Origin: UBA668 sp039796575
Lineage (GTDB): Bacteria > Actinomycetota > Acidimicrobiia > Acidimicrobiales > Ilumatobacteraceae
Reading direction: 5' to 3'
NCBI GenBank assembly: GCA_039796575.1
Contig: JBDKJP010000053.1
Coordinates: 34,465-98,464, forward strand
DNA length: 64,000 nucleotides
In this document: positions 19,626-30,429 of the stretch, piece by piece
Position numbering within the stretch: the stretch's first letter is position 1
Layout of the letters: each line of letters begins with the position of its first letter
Position numbers and translations under genes: made by a program
Notes under the pieces: model-generated
Databases searched by the model: none
What the model was told of the DNA's origin: nothing
What the model saw: the letters and a program-made list of their open reading frames with translations, nothing else

Positions 19626-20117
19626 ATGGCCACCGTCGCACGCATCCGACCCGAGGACTGGTCGGTGCTCCGGGCCGTGCGCATCGCGGCGTTGACCGAC
19701 ACGCCGGAGGCGTTCGGCTCCACCCTCGAGCGCGAGCTCGCGTTCAGCGACGACGACTGGCGGTCGCGGGCCGCGGCCAGCGCCGACGGCTCGGCGCGTG
19801 GCACGTGGCTGGCGTGGGAGGGCGACGAGGTGGTCGGCATCGTCGGCTCGTTCGTCGACGGCGACACGGCCGAGCTGGTCAGCATGTGGGTCGCCCCGTC
19901 CGCACGCGGCACGGGTGTGGGCGTGCAGCTCGTCGACACCGCCGTCGACTGGGCCCGCACGACCGGGGTCGGCTCGATCGACCTGTGGGTGGTGCGCGGC
20001 AACGACCGCGCACAGCGGCGCTACGAGTCGGCCGGGTTCGTGCTCACCGCCGACCACCAACCGCTGCCGTCCGACCCCTGCCGCGACGAGCTCCGCATGC
20101 GCCGCCCTCTTCGGTGA
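19626..20117 (+). CDS. GNAT family N-acetyltransferase
   Basis: The 163-residue protein has a GNAT fold: substrate-side N-terminus, then LVSMWVAPSARGTGVGVQLV with the acetyl-CoA loop RGTGVG (Q/RxxGxG/A) at about residue 95, and IDLWVVRGNDRAQRRYESAGF, the C-terminal motif of small-molecule acetyltransferases. The acceptor is unknown. I chose the ATG at 19626 because GGAAGG lies 9 nt upstream; the in-frame ATG at 19617 directly follows that sequence and would lack spacing. It ends 13 nt from the convergent dapD. Confidence 0.85.
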   Translation: MATVARIRPEDWSVLRAVRIAALTDTPEAFGSTLERELAFSDDDWRSRAAASADGSARGTWLAWEGDEVVGIVGSFVDGDTAELVSMWVAPSARGTGVGVQLVDTAVDWARTTGVGSIDLWVVRGNDRAQRRYESAGFVLTADHQPLPSDPCRDELRMRRPLR

Positions 20118-20130
20118 CGCGAGGGGTGGG

Positions 20131-21063
20131 TCAGTCGTTGGCGTGGAGGGCGGCGTTGAGGCCCTCCCACTTGGCGCTGCGGGGGAGGGCCTCCACCGCG
20201 CCGGTCTGGCTGTTGCGGCGGTACAGCAGGCCGCTGGCACCGCTGATGCTGCGCGCCTTCACCACCTCCACGCCGTCGGGGCCGTGCACGGCCACCAGCG
20301 TGCCGGCGGTGACGTAGAGGCCGGCCTCGACGATGCACTCATCGCCGAGGCTGATGCCGATGCCCGCCTCGGCTCCGAGCAGGCAGCGCTCACCGATGCT
20401 GATCATCTCCTTGCCGCCACCCGACAGCGTGCCGATGATGGACGCGCCACCGCCGATGTCGCTGCCGTCGCCGACGACGACGCCCTGGCTGATGCGGCCC
20501 TCCACCATCGAGGTGCCGAGCGTGCCGGCGTTGAAGTTCACGAAGCCCTCGTGCATCACGGTGGTGCCCGACGCGAGGTGCGCGCCGAGGCGCACGCGGT
20601 CGGCGTCGGCGATGCGCACGCCGGTGGGCACGACGTAGTCGGTCATGCGCGGGAACTTGTCGAGGCCGTGCACGGTGAGCACGCCGCCGTCGCGGCGCAC
20701 ACGCCAGCGGAGCTCCTCGATGCCGTCCACCGGTGCCGGGCCGAGGTTGGTCCAGGCGACGTTGGCCAGCAGGCCGAAGATGCCGTCCAGGTTCTGCTCG
20801 CGGGGCTTCATCAGCCGGTGCGACAGCAGGTGCAGGCGCAGGTACGCGTCGCTCGCGTCGGCGGGTGCCGCATCGGTGTCGATGGTGCGCTGCACGGCAT
20901 TGATGTGCACGCCGCGCACGTCGTCGTACCGCTCGCCCGTGGTGTACGCCTCGAACGTCTCCGGCATCGGCTCCTCGCCGAGCCCGACCTCGCGGAACCA
21001 GGTGTCGAGCACCGTGCCGTCGTCGGTGACGGTGGCCAGTCCGCGTCCCCATGCCGTTGCCAT
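20131..21063 (-). CDS. dapD: Tetrahydrodipicolinate N-succinyltransferase
   Basis: The 310-residue protein is the long, actinobacterial form of DapD, which transfers succinyl from succinyl-CoA to tetrahydrodipicolinate in lysine/diaminopimelate synthesis. The N-terminal half is specific to this form; the C-terminal half is a left-handed beta-helix of hexapeptide repeats (VRLGAHLASGTTVMHEGFVNFNAG, EGRISQGVVVGDGSDIGGGAS, GERCLLGAEAGIGISLGDE). The ATG at 21063 has GAAGGAG 8 nt upstream. It follows the DUF2804 gene by 19 nt and probably belongs to a lysS-DUF2804-dapD transcript, linking lysine synthesis with its tRNA ligase. Confidence 0.93.
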   Translation of the reverse strand: MATAWGRGLATVTDDGTVLDTWFREVGLGEEPMPETFEAYTTGERYDDVRGVHINAVQRTIDTDAAPADASDAYLRLHLLSHRLMKPREQNLDGIFGLLANVAWTNLGPAPVDGIEELRWRVRRDGGVLTVHGLDKFPRMTDYVVPTGVRIADADRVRLGAHLASGTTVMHEGFVNFNAGTLGTSMVEGRISQGVVVGDGSDIGGGASIIGTLSGGGKEMISIGERCLLGAEAGIGISLGDECIVEAGLYVTAGTLVAVHGPDGVEVVKARSISGASGLLYRRNSQTGAVEALPRSAKWEGLNAALHAND

Positions 21064-21082
21064 GTCGGTTCTCCTTCGTCGT

Positions 21083-22120
21083 CTACCAGCGGTTGCGGGC
21101 TTCCTCGGCGAAGCCGCGGATGCCGTCGATCGTGACGGGCACGCCGTCGTCACCGACCACGCGCCCGCTCCAGGTGCCGAAGCACTGGTGCACTTCCATC
21201 TTCAACACCTTCAGGTCGGTCACGTCGTACCGGTCGAAGGTGGGGGTGAGCGTGACGTCGACCTGGTCGCTGCCCGGTGTGCGCACCCGCCACGGCGCCG
21301 TCGGGTTCGACCAGTCGTACGTCCACTCCAGCTCGTCGCTCAGCTTCGTGAGCCGGCCGTCGATGCACAGCGCGTTCTCGGTGGCGCCGGTGCCCTCGGT
21401 CCACTTGCCGCCGAACTGCAGGCCCACGAGGCGGCCGTCCGTGGCGTGGCCCGACGCCGACGCCCAGTTCCAGCGGTTCGAGTACGGCCACACGCCGCGA
21501 CCGAGGTCCTGCACGCCCCACGCATCGTGCGTGGCGTCGATGGTCCACGACTGCTCGCCGACGCGCACCGAACCGACCGCGGGGCGGGTGTTCTGCTTCG
21601 AAGTGAACTGGAACTGGCGGTCGCTCCACGGGATGAGCACGTTGAGGCTCTCGTGGCCGGCCGGCTTGGCGATCTCGACGTCGATGTCGATCTCGCCCGG
21701 CCACGCGGTGGACCCGGACTCGGTGGACCGGATGACGATGCGCGTGATGCCGGGGGTCTCCTCGATGCGCAGTTGGAACTTGTCGTCGGCGTACGAGACG
21801 CTGCCGGTGCACACCTGCTCGGGCAACGAGTAGCCCTTCGCGAACGGGGTGAGCACACCGGCGGTGGCCTGGCGGCCGGTGGCGTGCTCCATCACCCACA
21901 CGTTGGCGAGGCCCGCGTAGTCGACGTCGGCGTAGACGAGGCCGATGACGATCTCGTCGGTGATGACGGCCCAGTAGTCCCAGCGCTTCTTGCGGCCACG
22001 GCGACCACGCAGGTTGGCGCGCAGCATCGGCTGACGCGACCAGCCGCGGGCAGCGGGGTTGAGACGACCCTTCGCGTCACACAGGTCGACGGGCTCGGTG
22101 ATCTCGCGCTCGACGGCCAT
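21083..22120 (-). CDS. DUF2804 family protein
   Basis: The 345-residue protein matches the DUF2804 family: it opens EITEPVDLCDAKGRLNPAARGWSR and contains KRWDYWAVITDEIVIGLVYADVDYAG and WGVQDLGRGVWPYSNRWNWASASG. Members are of unknown function, lack signal peptides and appear beta-rich; a lipocalin-like or carotenoid-hydratase-like relation has been suggested for such folds but I cannot show it here. It lies 5 nt after lysS and 19 nt before dapD on the same strand. The sequence CGAGGTGTTC upstream of the ATG may serve as ribosome binding site. Confidence 0.85.
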   Translation of the reverse strand: MAVEREITEPVDLCDAKGRLNPAARGWSRQPMLRANLRGRRGRKKRWDYWAVITDEIVIGLVYADVDYAGLANVWVMEHATGRQATAGVLTPFAKGYSLPEQVCTGSVSYADDKFQLRIEETPGITRIVIRSTESGSTAWPGEIDIDVEIAKPAGHESLNVLIPWSDRQFQFTSKQNTRPAVGSVRVGEQSWTIDATHDAWGVQDLGRGVWPYSNRWNWASASGHATDGRLVGLQFGGKWTEGTGATENALCIDGRLTKLSDELEWTYDWSNPTAPWRVRTPGSDQVDVTLTPTFDRYDVTDLKVLKMEVHQCFGTWSGRVVGDDGVPVTIDGIRGFAEEARNRW

Positions 22121-22125
22121 GACGT

Positions 22126-23661
22126 TCAGAACACCTCGGGACGGAGGGTGGGGAAGAGGATGACCTCCTTGATGGAGTTCACCCCCGCGATGAGCATGGC
22201 CACACGGTCCATGCCGATGCCGAGGCCACCGGTCGGCGGCAGGCCGTACTCGAGGGCACGCAGGTAGTCCTCGTCGACCGAGCCGCGTTCGGCGTCGCCT
22301 GCGTCCTTCGCCGCCTGCTCCTCCTCGAAGCGCAGGCGCTGCTCAACCGGATCGTTGAGCTCGGAGTAGCCGTTGGCCAGCTCGCGTGCACCGACGAACA
22401 GCTCGAACCGCTCGGTGAGGAACGGGTCGTTGCGGTCGACGCGCGCGAGCGGCGAGATCTCGACCGGGTGCCCGGTGACGAACGTGGGCGCGATGAGCGT
22501 GTGCTCGGCGGCGTGCTCGAACAGCTCCTCGATGATCTTGCCCGAGCCCCAGCGCGGGTGCACCGACACGCCGTGCTTCGCGGCGAGCGCTCGCAGGTCG
22601 TCGACCGGCTGCGACGGGTGCACGGCCACGCCGGTGGCTTCCTGGACGAGGTCGATCATGCGCGCCCGCCGCCAGGGCTGTGCGAGGTCGATCTCCTCGG
22701 TGCCGCCGTCGGGGCGGAACACCGTGACCACCGACGTGCCGGTGGCGTCGATGGCCGCCTGCGTGATGAGCGTCTCGGTGATCTCGATCACGTCCTCGAC
22801 GTCGGCGAACGCCTGGTAGAGCTCCATCATCGTGAACTCGGGGTTGTGCCGGGTGCTGATGCCCTCGTTGCGGAAGATGCGCCCGATCTCGAACACGCGC
22901 TCCATTCCGCCCACGATGAGCCGCTTGAGGTGCAGCTCGAGCGCGATGCGCAGGTACAGCTGCATGTCGAGCGTGTTGTGGTGCGTGATGAACGGTCGTG
23001 CATGCGCACCGCCGGCCTCCACGTGCAGCACCGGGGTCTCGACCTCGATGTAGCCGCGGCCGTGGAGCGTGCGCCGGAAGCTGGCGATCACCTCGTGGCG
23101 GACGCGGAAGTTGCGCCGGGCGTCGTCGTTGACGATGAGGTCGGCGTAGCGCTGGCGGAACCGGGTGTCGGTGTCGGTGAGGCCGTGCCACTTGTCGGGC
23201 ATCGGCCGGATCGACTTCGACAGCAGCTCGAGCCGTTCCACCTTCACGCTCAGCTCGCCCTTGCGGGTCGTCATGACGGTGCCGTGCACGCCCACCCAGT
23301 CGCCGAGGTCGAGGTCCTTGATGGCCTCGAACGCCTCGTCGCCGACGACCGCCTTGCTGATGAACAGCTGCACGTCGTCGTCGCGGTCGCGCATGGTAGC
23401 GAACACGAGCTTGCCCGAGTCGCGCAGCAACATCACCCGTCCGGCCACCGCCACCTGGTGCTCGGTCTCGGTACCGGCCTCGAGCTCGCCGAACTGGCGG
23501 CGCAGCTCGTGGAGGGTGACCGTGCGGTCGAAGCGGTACGGGTACGGGTTGGTGCCCTGGTCACGCAGGTCGTCGAGCTTCTGCAGCCGCTTCGCCTTCT
23601 CCGCCACCAGACCCGAGCCGGTGTGGATGTCGTCGGTGGGGGGAAGATCGTCGCTGCTCAC
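22126..23661 (-). CDS. lysS: Lysyl-tRNA synthetase, class II
   Basis: The 511-residue protein charges tRNA-Lys. It has an N-terminal OB-fold anticodon-binding domain (about 50-165, with VAVAGRVMLLRDSGKLVFATMRD) and a class II catalytic domain with motif 2 RIFRNEGISTRHNPEFTMME and motif 3 GLGIGMDRVAML. Length is normal for bacterial LysS. The start is GTG 23661, with TACCGT 9 nt upstream; AAGGGA also lies just before the GTG but too close for normal spacing. It is divergent from the M15 peptidase gene and heads the lysS-DUF2804-dapD group. Confidence 0.95.
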   Translation of the reverse strand: MSSDDLPPTDDIHTGSGLVAEKAKRLQKLDDLRDQGTNPYPYRFDRTVTLHELRRQFGELEAGTETEHQVAVAGRVMLLRDSGKLVFATMRDRDDDVQLFISKAVVGDEAFEAIKDLDLGDWVGVHGTVMTTRKGELSVKVERLELLSKSIRPMPDKWHGLTDTDTRFRQRYADLIVNDDARRNFRVRHEVIASFRRTLHGRGYIEVETPVLHVEAGGAHARPFITHHNTLDMQLYLRIALELHLKRLIVGGMERVFEIGRIFRNEGISTRHNPEFTMMELYQAFADVEDVIEITETLITQAAIDATGTSVVTVFRPDGGTEEIDLAQPWRRARMIDLVQEATGVAVHPSQPVDDLRALAAKHGVSVHPRWGSGKIIEELFEHAAEHTLIAPTFVTGHPVEISPLARVDRNDPFLTERFELFVGARELANGYSELNDPVEQRLRFEEEQAAKDAGDAERGSVDEDYLRALEYGLPPTGGLGIGMDRVAMLIAGVNSIKEVILFPTLRPEVF

Positions 23662-23729
23662 AGTCCCTTGACGGTAGTGGTTCGGCCCCGCCTTTCCCCG
23701 TTCCATTGATGCCGGTACCCTGAACGACC

Positions 23730-25127
23730 ATGCCGTCGCGACGTCGATACGGAGGCCTGGGGGTGCTGCTGGCCGGGTTGGTGCTGGCCACCAGCCTGCC
23801 CACCGACGCCGCGCTGCCCATCGACACCGTCGACGACGTGGCCACGGCCACCGCGGTCGCTGCGCCGCTCGAGCTGCCGTACGCCGCCGTGTCGGTGTTC
23901 CAGACCGGTGAGCTCACGGCCGGCATCCGCGACGCGGCGCTCGCCGCAGCGCGCGACGTGAACGCCCCCGCAGTAGTGGGTCGCGGGTTCACCGCGCTGC
24001 TCACGTCGGTGCGGCGTGGCGGCGGCATCGTGCAGGCGTCGTCGGGCGCCGGCTGGGCGTTCCCCATGGCCGTCACCGCCCTGCCGCTCGAGGCCATCGG
24101 CGGCGTGATGGGTCGCGACGTGGCCGGTGTCATCGCGCAGGGCAAGATCGTCATGGGCGCCACCTCGGCCGCCATCCGCGGCGCGCAGGTCGGCGACCTC
24201 GTGTACCTCGTGGGGGCGCCGGGGCCGTTCACCATCGGCCGCATCGGCAGCGACAGCGAGGTCGGCGGCACCGAGATCGTGATGAGCGTCGAGCAGGCCA
24301 ACCTCCTCGGCGCCACCATCCCCACCCGTGTGCTCATCTACGGCCAGTTCGACCGGGCCCGCCTCACCTCCGCCCTGTACAGCCGCGGCCTGTGCACCGC
24401 ACCCACCGGGCCGGTGTGCATCACCAACCCGGCGCTGAAGGCGAAGGTGCGCCGCTCGTGGGATCCGCGCGACCCCGACGGTCAGCTCACCATGGCCGAG
24501 ACGAAGTACGTGATGGGCGAGTTCGACTTCAACTACGCCAACCTCTCCACGTCCGGCTGGACGTCGATGGACGCCGCCTGGAAGGCCACGTACCTGCCGT
24601 CGCGCGACACGTACCCCACCGGCATCCGGGCGACCTGCAACATCCGCATGAAGGCCGACCTGCGCGCTGCGCTCACCGAGGTGGTCAACTCCGGTCTCGG
24701 TGGCGGCATCGACGCCGCCAATGCCAACGCCTACGGCGGCTGTGCCACCGGCTCGGTGCGGTTCGCTCGCATCACGCAGGCCCTCGGCTCGGTGTCGCGG
24801 CACTCGTGGGGGCAGCCGCTCGACACCAACACCACCACGAACTGCCAGGGTTGCATCCCGAAGCTCGACTGCCGCATCGTGCGCATCTTCCGCAAGCACA
24901 ACTTCGCGTGGGGCGGCAACTTCCTCACCCCCGACGGCATGCACCTCGAATGGGTGGGCGAGCGACGCGACCAGTGGTCGTACCCGTCGCGGTTCTGCAG
25001 CAACGTCGGGCCGTTCCTCGCCGCTCCCACCACCGAATCGGTCGGTGGCAGCGCCGCGCCCGTCGTGCCCACCGAACGCGAGAAGTTGTTCGCCGAGGAC
25101 GGGTTCATCGGTGACGAGCACGGCTGA
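23730..25127 (+). CDS. Secreted M15 family metallopeptidase
   Basis: The 465-residue protein has a signal peptide (MPSRRRYGGLGVLLAGLVLA, cleavage near residue 29) and an N-terminal region of about 230 residues of unknown function with SpoIVB/NlpC-unlike sequence. The C-terminal domain carries the zinc signature of D,D/L,D-carboxypeptidases of family M15: SRHSWGQPLDTN (His and Asp ligands) and DGMHLEW (third His). It probably trims peptidoglycan outside the cell. Six cysteines in the C-terminal half may form disulfides. TACCCT ends 8 nt before the ATG and no Shine-Dalgarno is seen. The next gene's GTG overlaps its last 17 bases. Confidence 0.85.
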   Translation: MPSRRRYGGLGVLLAGLVLATSLPTDAALPIDTVDDVATATAVAAPLELPYAAVSVFQTGELTAGIRDAALAAARDVNAPAVVGRGFTALLTSVRRGGGIVQASSGAGWAFPMAVTALPLEAIGGVMGRDVAGVIAQGKIVMGATSAAIRGAQVGDLVYLVGAPGPFTIGRIGSDSEVGGTEIVMSVEQANLLGATIPTRVLIYGQFDRARLTSALYSRGLCTAPTGPVCITNPALKAKVRRSWDPRDPDGQLTMAETKYVMGEFDFNYANLSTSGWTSMDAAWKATYLPSRDTYPTGIRATCNIRMKADLRAALTEVVNSGLGGGIDAANANAYGGCATGSVRFARITQALGSVSRHSWGQPLDTNTTTNCQGCIPKLDCRIVRIFRKHNFAWGGNFLTPDGMHLEWVGERRDQWSYPSRFCSNVGPFLAAPTTESVGGSAAPVVPTEREKLFAEDGFIGDEHG

Positions 25128-25974
25128 CGCGCTCGAACCGGTGCGCCGGTGGGTGGGCGGCCAGATCCGTTCGCGCGTCGTGGGCGACGAGCCCGACGAG
25201 AAGGCCGCCGCCATCTTCGAGGCGCCCGGGCCGCGCTGGTTCGCCGACGACCGCGTCATCCGCCGCGTGCACGCCGACGCCTCGATGTTCGTCGGCGGTC
25301 TGCGCGCCCTGTTGCTGCAGTCGATGCACCCACTGGCGATGGCCGGCGTGGCGCAGCACTCCGACTACCGCAGCGACCCGTGGGGGCGGTTGCAGCGCAC
25401 CGCCGACTTCCTGGCCGCCACCACGTTCGGCAACGTCGACACCGCCGAGGCGGCCGTCGCCCGAGTGCGCCAGGTGCACACACGGGTGCGTGGTCGCGCT
25501 GCCGACGGTCGCGCCTACTCGGCCAACGACCCGCACCTGCTGCGGTGGGTGCACGTCTGCGAGGTCGACAGCTTCCTCGCCGCGTACCGCCGCTACGGCG
25601 CTGCCGACCTCACCGACACCGAGGCCGACCAGTACGTGGCCGACATGGCCCTGGTGGCCGAGGCGTGGGGCGTGAACCACGCACCGCGATCGGTGGCCGA
25701 CCTGCGCGCCGAACTGAAGGACTTCCGCGACGAGTGCCGGGGCACCCCCGAGGCGCGTCAGGCCGCACGCTTCCTGTTGCTCGAGCCGCCGCTGCCGTTG
25801 GCCGCCCGCGGCCCGTACACGGTGCTGGCCGCGGCCGCCGTGTCGCTGCTGCCCGGCTGGACCCGGTGGCCGTTGCGCCTGCCGTACCTGCCGGTCAGCG
25901 AGACCGTGCTGGTGCGCCCCGCCGGCGCCGCGGTGACCGGCCTCATCCGCTGGTCACTCACCGCCGCCGCATAG
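25111..25974 (+). CDS. MpaB/rubber-oxygenase family protein (DUF2236)
   Basis: The 287-residue protein matches the MpaB/latex-clearing-protein family (DUF2236): LLLQSMHPLAMAGVAQHSDYRSDPWGRLQRT, HPHLLRWVHVCEVDSFL-type centre and a C-terminal hydrophobic region. Family members include heme-b oxygenases that cleave poly-isoprene, but most actinobacterial paralogues have no known substrate. The candidate heme ligand is one of the histidines in this core. The GTG at 25111 lies inside the end of the M15 peptidase gene (17-nt overlap), so it is probably translated from the same mRNA. Confidence 0.82.
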   Translation: MTSTADALEPVRRWVGGQIRSRVVGDEPDEKAAAIFEAPGPRWFADDRVIRRVHADASMFVGGLRALLLQSMHPLAMAGVAQHSDYRSDPWGRLQRTADFLAATTFGNVDTAEAAVARVRQVHTRVRGRAADGRAYSANDPHLLRWVHVCEVDSFLAAYRRYGAADLTDTEADQYVADMALVAEAWGVNHAPRSVADLRAELKDFRDECRGTPEARQAARFLLLEPPLPLAARGPYTVLAAAAVSLLPGWTRWPLRLPYLPVSETVLVRPAGAAVTGLIRWSLTAAA

Positions 25975-25995
25975 GTGCGGGTAACCTCACCCACC

Positions 25996-27357
25996 GTGTC
26001 GACACGTTTCGTGATCATCGGTGGCGGGCCTGCGGGCAACACCGCTGCCACCCATGCCGCCCGGTTCGGAGCCGAGGTCACGCTCATCGAGCGCGACGTC
26101 ATCGGTGGCGCCGCGCACCTGTGGGACTGCATCCCGTCGAAGACCATGATCGCCACGGGTGGCGCCATCGCGTTCACCCGTCGAATCGGCGGCATGGGCC
26201 TCGAGCAGCAGGAGGCCGAGGTCGACATCGAGGCCCTCACGGATCGCATCACCAACATCCAGGGCCGGTTGAAGGACAACACCACGCAGCTGCTCGAGAG
26301 CCAGGGCGTCACCATGCTCCGTGGCTCGGCGCGGCTGGTCGGCCCGCACGAGGTGGAGGTCACCACGGCGCAGGGCACGAAGGTCATCCCCGCCGACGCC
26401 GTGCTCATCGCCACCGGCACCAGCCCGCGCATCCCCGAGTGGTGCTCGCCCGACGGCGAGCGCATCCTCACCACCCGCGACTGCTACCCGCCGAAGATCT
26501 TCCCGAAGAGCATCACGGTCATCGGTTCGGGCGTCACCGGTGTGGAGTTCGTCCACATGTTCTCCAGCTTCGGTGCCGAGGTCACGCTTGTGGTCAGTCG
26601 CCAGCAGGTGCTGCCGCAGAAGGACCCCGAGGTGGCGGCGGTGCTCGAGGACGACTTCCTCCGTCGTGGCGTGAAGCTGCTGAAGGGTGCCCGCGCCACC
26701 GCCATCGAGCGTGAGGGCGACGACGTGGTGGTGCGCTGCGACGACGGTCGCGTCGTGCGCAGCTCGCACGCCGTGCTCGCCATCGGTTCGGTGCCCAACA
26801 CCGAGGGCCTCGGCCTCGACGCCGCCGGCGTGGAGACCGACCGCGCCGGGTACGTCAACATCAACCGCCACTGCCAGAGCAACCAGCCGCACATCTACGC
26901 GGCGGGCGACGTCAGCGGCAAGCTGCCGCTCTCCAGCGTGGCGAGCATGCAGGGCCGCAAGGTGGCCGAGCACGTGATGGGTCTGCAGAAGATCGCCCAC
27001 CGCCACCTCGACTACGACAAGGCGGCCAGCGCCATCTTCACCGAGCCCGAGATCGCCGACGTGGGCCTCGCCGAGGCCGACGCGTTCGCGGTCGGCCGCA
27101 AGATCCGCGTCACGAAGGTGCCGTTCTCGGCCACCCCGAAGGCGCTCATCAACAACGACTCGCGCGGCTTCGTGAAGATCATCTCCGACCCGGCCACGGG
27201 CGTCGTGCTCGGCGGTTCCATCGTCGGCCGCCACGCCGCCGAGCTCATCAGCGTCATCGCGCTCGCCGTCACCGCGAACCTGAAGGTCACCGACATCGTC
27301 GAGAGCCTCCTCGTGCACCCGGCACTCGCCGAGGCGCTGGCCGAAGCCGCCGAGTGA
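25996..27357 (+). CDS. lpdA: NAD(P)H-quinone reductase LpdA-like flavoprotein
   Basis: The 453-residue protein has the flavoprotein disulfide reductase fold: FAD loop FVIIGGGPAGNTAA, NAD loop ITVIGSGVTGVEF, second FAD motif IYAAGDVSG and a C-terminal dimer domain. The redox disulfide is broken: GGAAHLWDCIPSK has only the second of the two cysteines of CxxxxC, as in Mycobacterium LpdA (Rv3303c), which is a quinone reductase rather than a lipoamide dehydrogenase. VHPALAEALAEA keeps the His and Glu positions near the end. It would help in redox balance with quinones. Start is GTG 25996; TAACCT ends 8 nt upstream, the leaderless pattern. It is 21 nt after the MpaB-like gene. Confidence 0.87.
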   Translation: MSTRFVIIGGGPAGNTAATHAARFGAEVTLIERDVIGGAAHLWDCIPSKTMIATGGAIAFTRRIGGMGLEQQEAEVDIEALTDRITNIQGRLKDNTTQLLESQGVTMLRGSARLVGPHEVEVTTAQGTKVIPADAVLIATGTSPRIPEWCSPDGERILTTRDCYPPKIFPKSITVIGSGVTGVEFVHMFSSFGAEVTLVVSRQQVLPQKDPEVAAVLEDDFLRRGVKLLKGARATAIEREGDDVVVRCDDGRVVRSSHAVLAIGSVPNTEGLGLDAAGVETDRAGYVNINRHCQSNQPHIYAAGDVSGKLPLSSVASMQGRKVAEHVMGLQKIAHRHLDYDKAASAIFTEPEIADVGLAEADAFAVGRKIRVTKVPFSATPKALINNDSRGFVKIISDPATGVVLGGSIVGRHAAELISVIALAVTANLKVTDIVESLLVHPALAEALAEAAE

Positions 27358-27370
27358 GCACGGCCCACTG

Positions 27371-27859
27371 ATGCAGCCCGACGAGCGCGTCGCGCCCGAG
27401 GTGCCGGCCGGGCTCGAGCTGGCGCCGTACGGGCTGCGCATCGGCGGTCTCGCGATCGACCAGATGGTGGCCGGGCTGCCGCCGTTCCTGGTGTTCCTCG
27501 CGCTCGGTTACACGCCCGACCAGATGCTCACCGGCACGGTGGCGTTCTGGTTCAACGTGGTGTTCGTGTCGCTCGGCCTCGTCCACGAGACCATCGGCGT
27601 GTGGAAGTGGGGCCTCACCGTCGGCAAGTGGATCTGTCGGACGCGTGTGGTGCACGCCACCGACGGCGGCAGCGTGACGGCGTCGTCGGCGTTCATGCGC
27701 TCGCTCGTGCCGGCCGCGTTCGGCGTCGTGCCGGGCATCGGGCAACTGCTCGGGCTGATGGTGTACCTGTGGGCGTTCATCGACCCCCGCCGCCAGGGCG
27801 TCCACGACAAGGCCGCCGGCACCCTCGTCGTCCTCCGCCCCCGCCTCCCGCGAACTTAA
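27371..27859 (+). CDS. RDD family membrane protein
   Basis: The 162-residue protein has three to four hydrophobic segments and the RDD-family layout: LAPYGLRIGGLAIDQMVAG near the start (Arg and Asp of the first helix), GLTVGKWICRTRVV in the loop and the closing DPRRQGVHDKAAGTLVV. RDD proteins are small membrane proteins of uncertain role, some linked to transport or osmotic stress. It starts 13 nt after lpdA and ends in the palindrome at 27847-27868, so it is likely the last gene of the 23.7-27.9 kb transcript. Confidence 0.85.
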   Translation: MQPDERVAPEVPAGLELAPYGLRIGGLAIDQMVAGLPPFLVFLALGYTPDQMLTGTVAFWFNVVFVSLGLVHETIGVWKWGLTVGKWICRTRVVHATDGGSVTASSAFMRSLVPAAFGVVPGIGQLLGLMVYLWAFIDPRRQGVHDKAAGTLVVLRPRLPRT

Positions 27860-27868
27860 GTTCGCGGG
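27847..27868. terminator. 22-bp perfect palindrome between convergent genes
   Basis: A perfect palindrome with the core CGCGAACTTAAGTTCGCG (27849-27866). It contains the TAA of the RDD gene and lies 12 nt from the stop of the convergent carboxylase gene, so it could terminate transcription from both sides. A near copy occurs at 38693-38720. Confidence 0.6.
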
Positions 27869-27879
27869 GATGGTCCGGG

Positions 27880-29652
<1,773 letters not shown>

Positions 29653-29671
29653 AGGTGGCAATCTTGCCGGA

Positions 29672-30391
29672 ATGGAACCCCTCGGTGCCACCTCATCCCA
29701 CCACTGGCCGCCCGGCTGGCACGTGCGGGTGGTCGACGAGACCGGCAGCACGAACGCTGATCTGCTCGCCGGCGCCGCCGCGGGGGCGCCCGATCGGTCG
29801 GCGCTGGCGGCGCGCCACCAGACGGCCGGACGTGGTCGGCTCGACCGCGTCTGGGTGGCGCCGCCCGGTTCGAACCTGCTCGTGTCGCTGTTGTTCACCG
29901 ACGTGCCGCACGTGCCGCACGTGCTCACCCAGCGAGTGGGAGTGGCCGCGGCGACGGCGGCGCAACGGGTGGGTGGCGTGGACGCCCGGCTGAAGTGGCC
30001 GAACGACCTGCTGGTCGACGACCGGAAGCTCGCCGGCGTGCTGGCCCAGTCGACCTTCGTCGACGGTCGGCAGTGCGTGGTCGTGGGCATCGGCATCAAC
30101 GTCGGCTGGGCGCCCGAAGGCGCGGCCCGGTTGGGTGACGGCATCGACCCGCTCGACGTGCTCGCCGCGTTGCTCGCGGCATACGACGAACTGCCCGGCG
30201 ACATCGCCGCCACCTATCGGACGCACCTCGGCACGCTCGGCCGGGCCGTGCGCGTCGAGTTGGCAGACGGGGTGGTGGAAGGCCGCGCCATCGACGTCGA
30301 GTCCGACGGCCGCCTCGTGGTGCTCGACGAGTGCGGCATCTCGCACCGCATCGACACCGGCGACGTGGTGCACCTGCGCCCCAAGGGGTGA
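29672..30391 (+). CDS. birA: Biotin-[acetyl-CoA-carboxylase] ligase
   Basis: The 239-residue protein is a monofunctional biotin protein ligase: VDETGSTNADLLAG, the biotinyl-AMP loop QTAGRGRLDRVWV, LKWPNDLLVDDRKLAGVLAQ and GIGINVGW, then a small C-terminal SH3-like domain. It lacks the N-terminal DNA-binding domain of E. coli BirA and so is not a repressor. It should biotinylate the carrier domain encoded by the divergent gene at 27880-29652. The ATG at 29672 lies in the short divergent region, where no clear promoter hexamers are visible. Confidence 0.93.
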   Translation: MEPLGATSSHHWPPGWHVRVVDETGSTNADLLAGAAAGAPDRSALAARHQTAGRGRLDRVWVAPPGSNLLVSLLFTDVPHVPHVLTQRVGVAAATAAQRVGGVDARLKWPNDLLVDDRKLAGVLAQSTFVDGRQCVVVGIGINVGWAPEGAARLGDGIDPLDVLAALLAAYDELPGDIAATYRTHLGTLGRAVRVELADGVVEGRAIDVESDGRLVVLDECGISHRIDTGDVVHLRPKG

Positions 30392-30429
30392 CGCCACCCG
30401 CGGCCGACCCGCCACTACCGTGAACGGCC

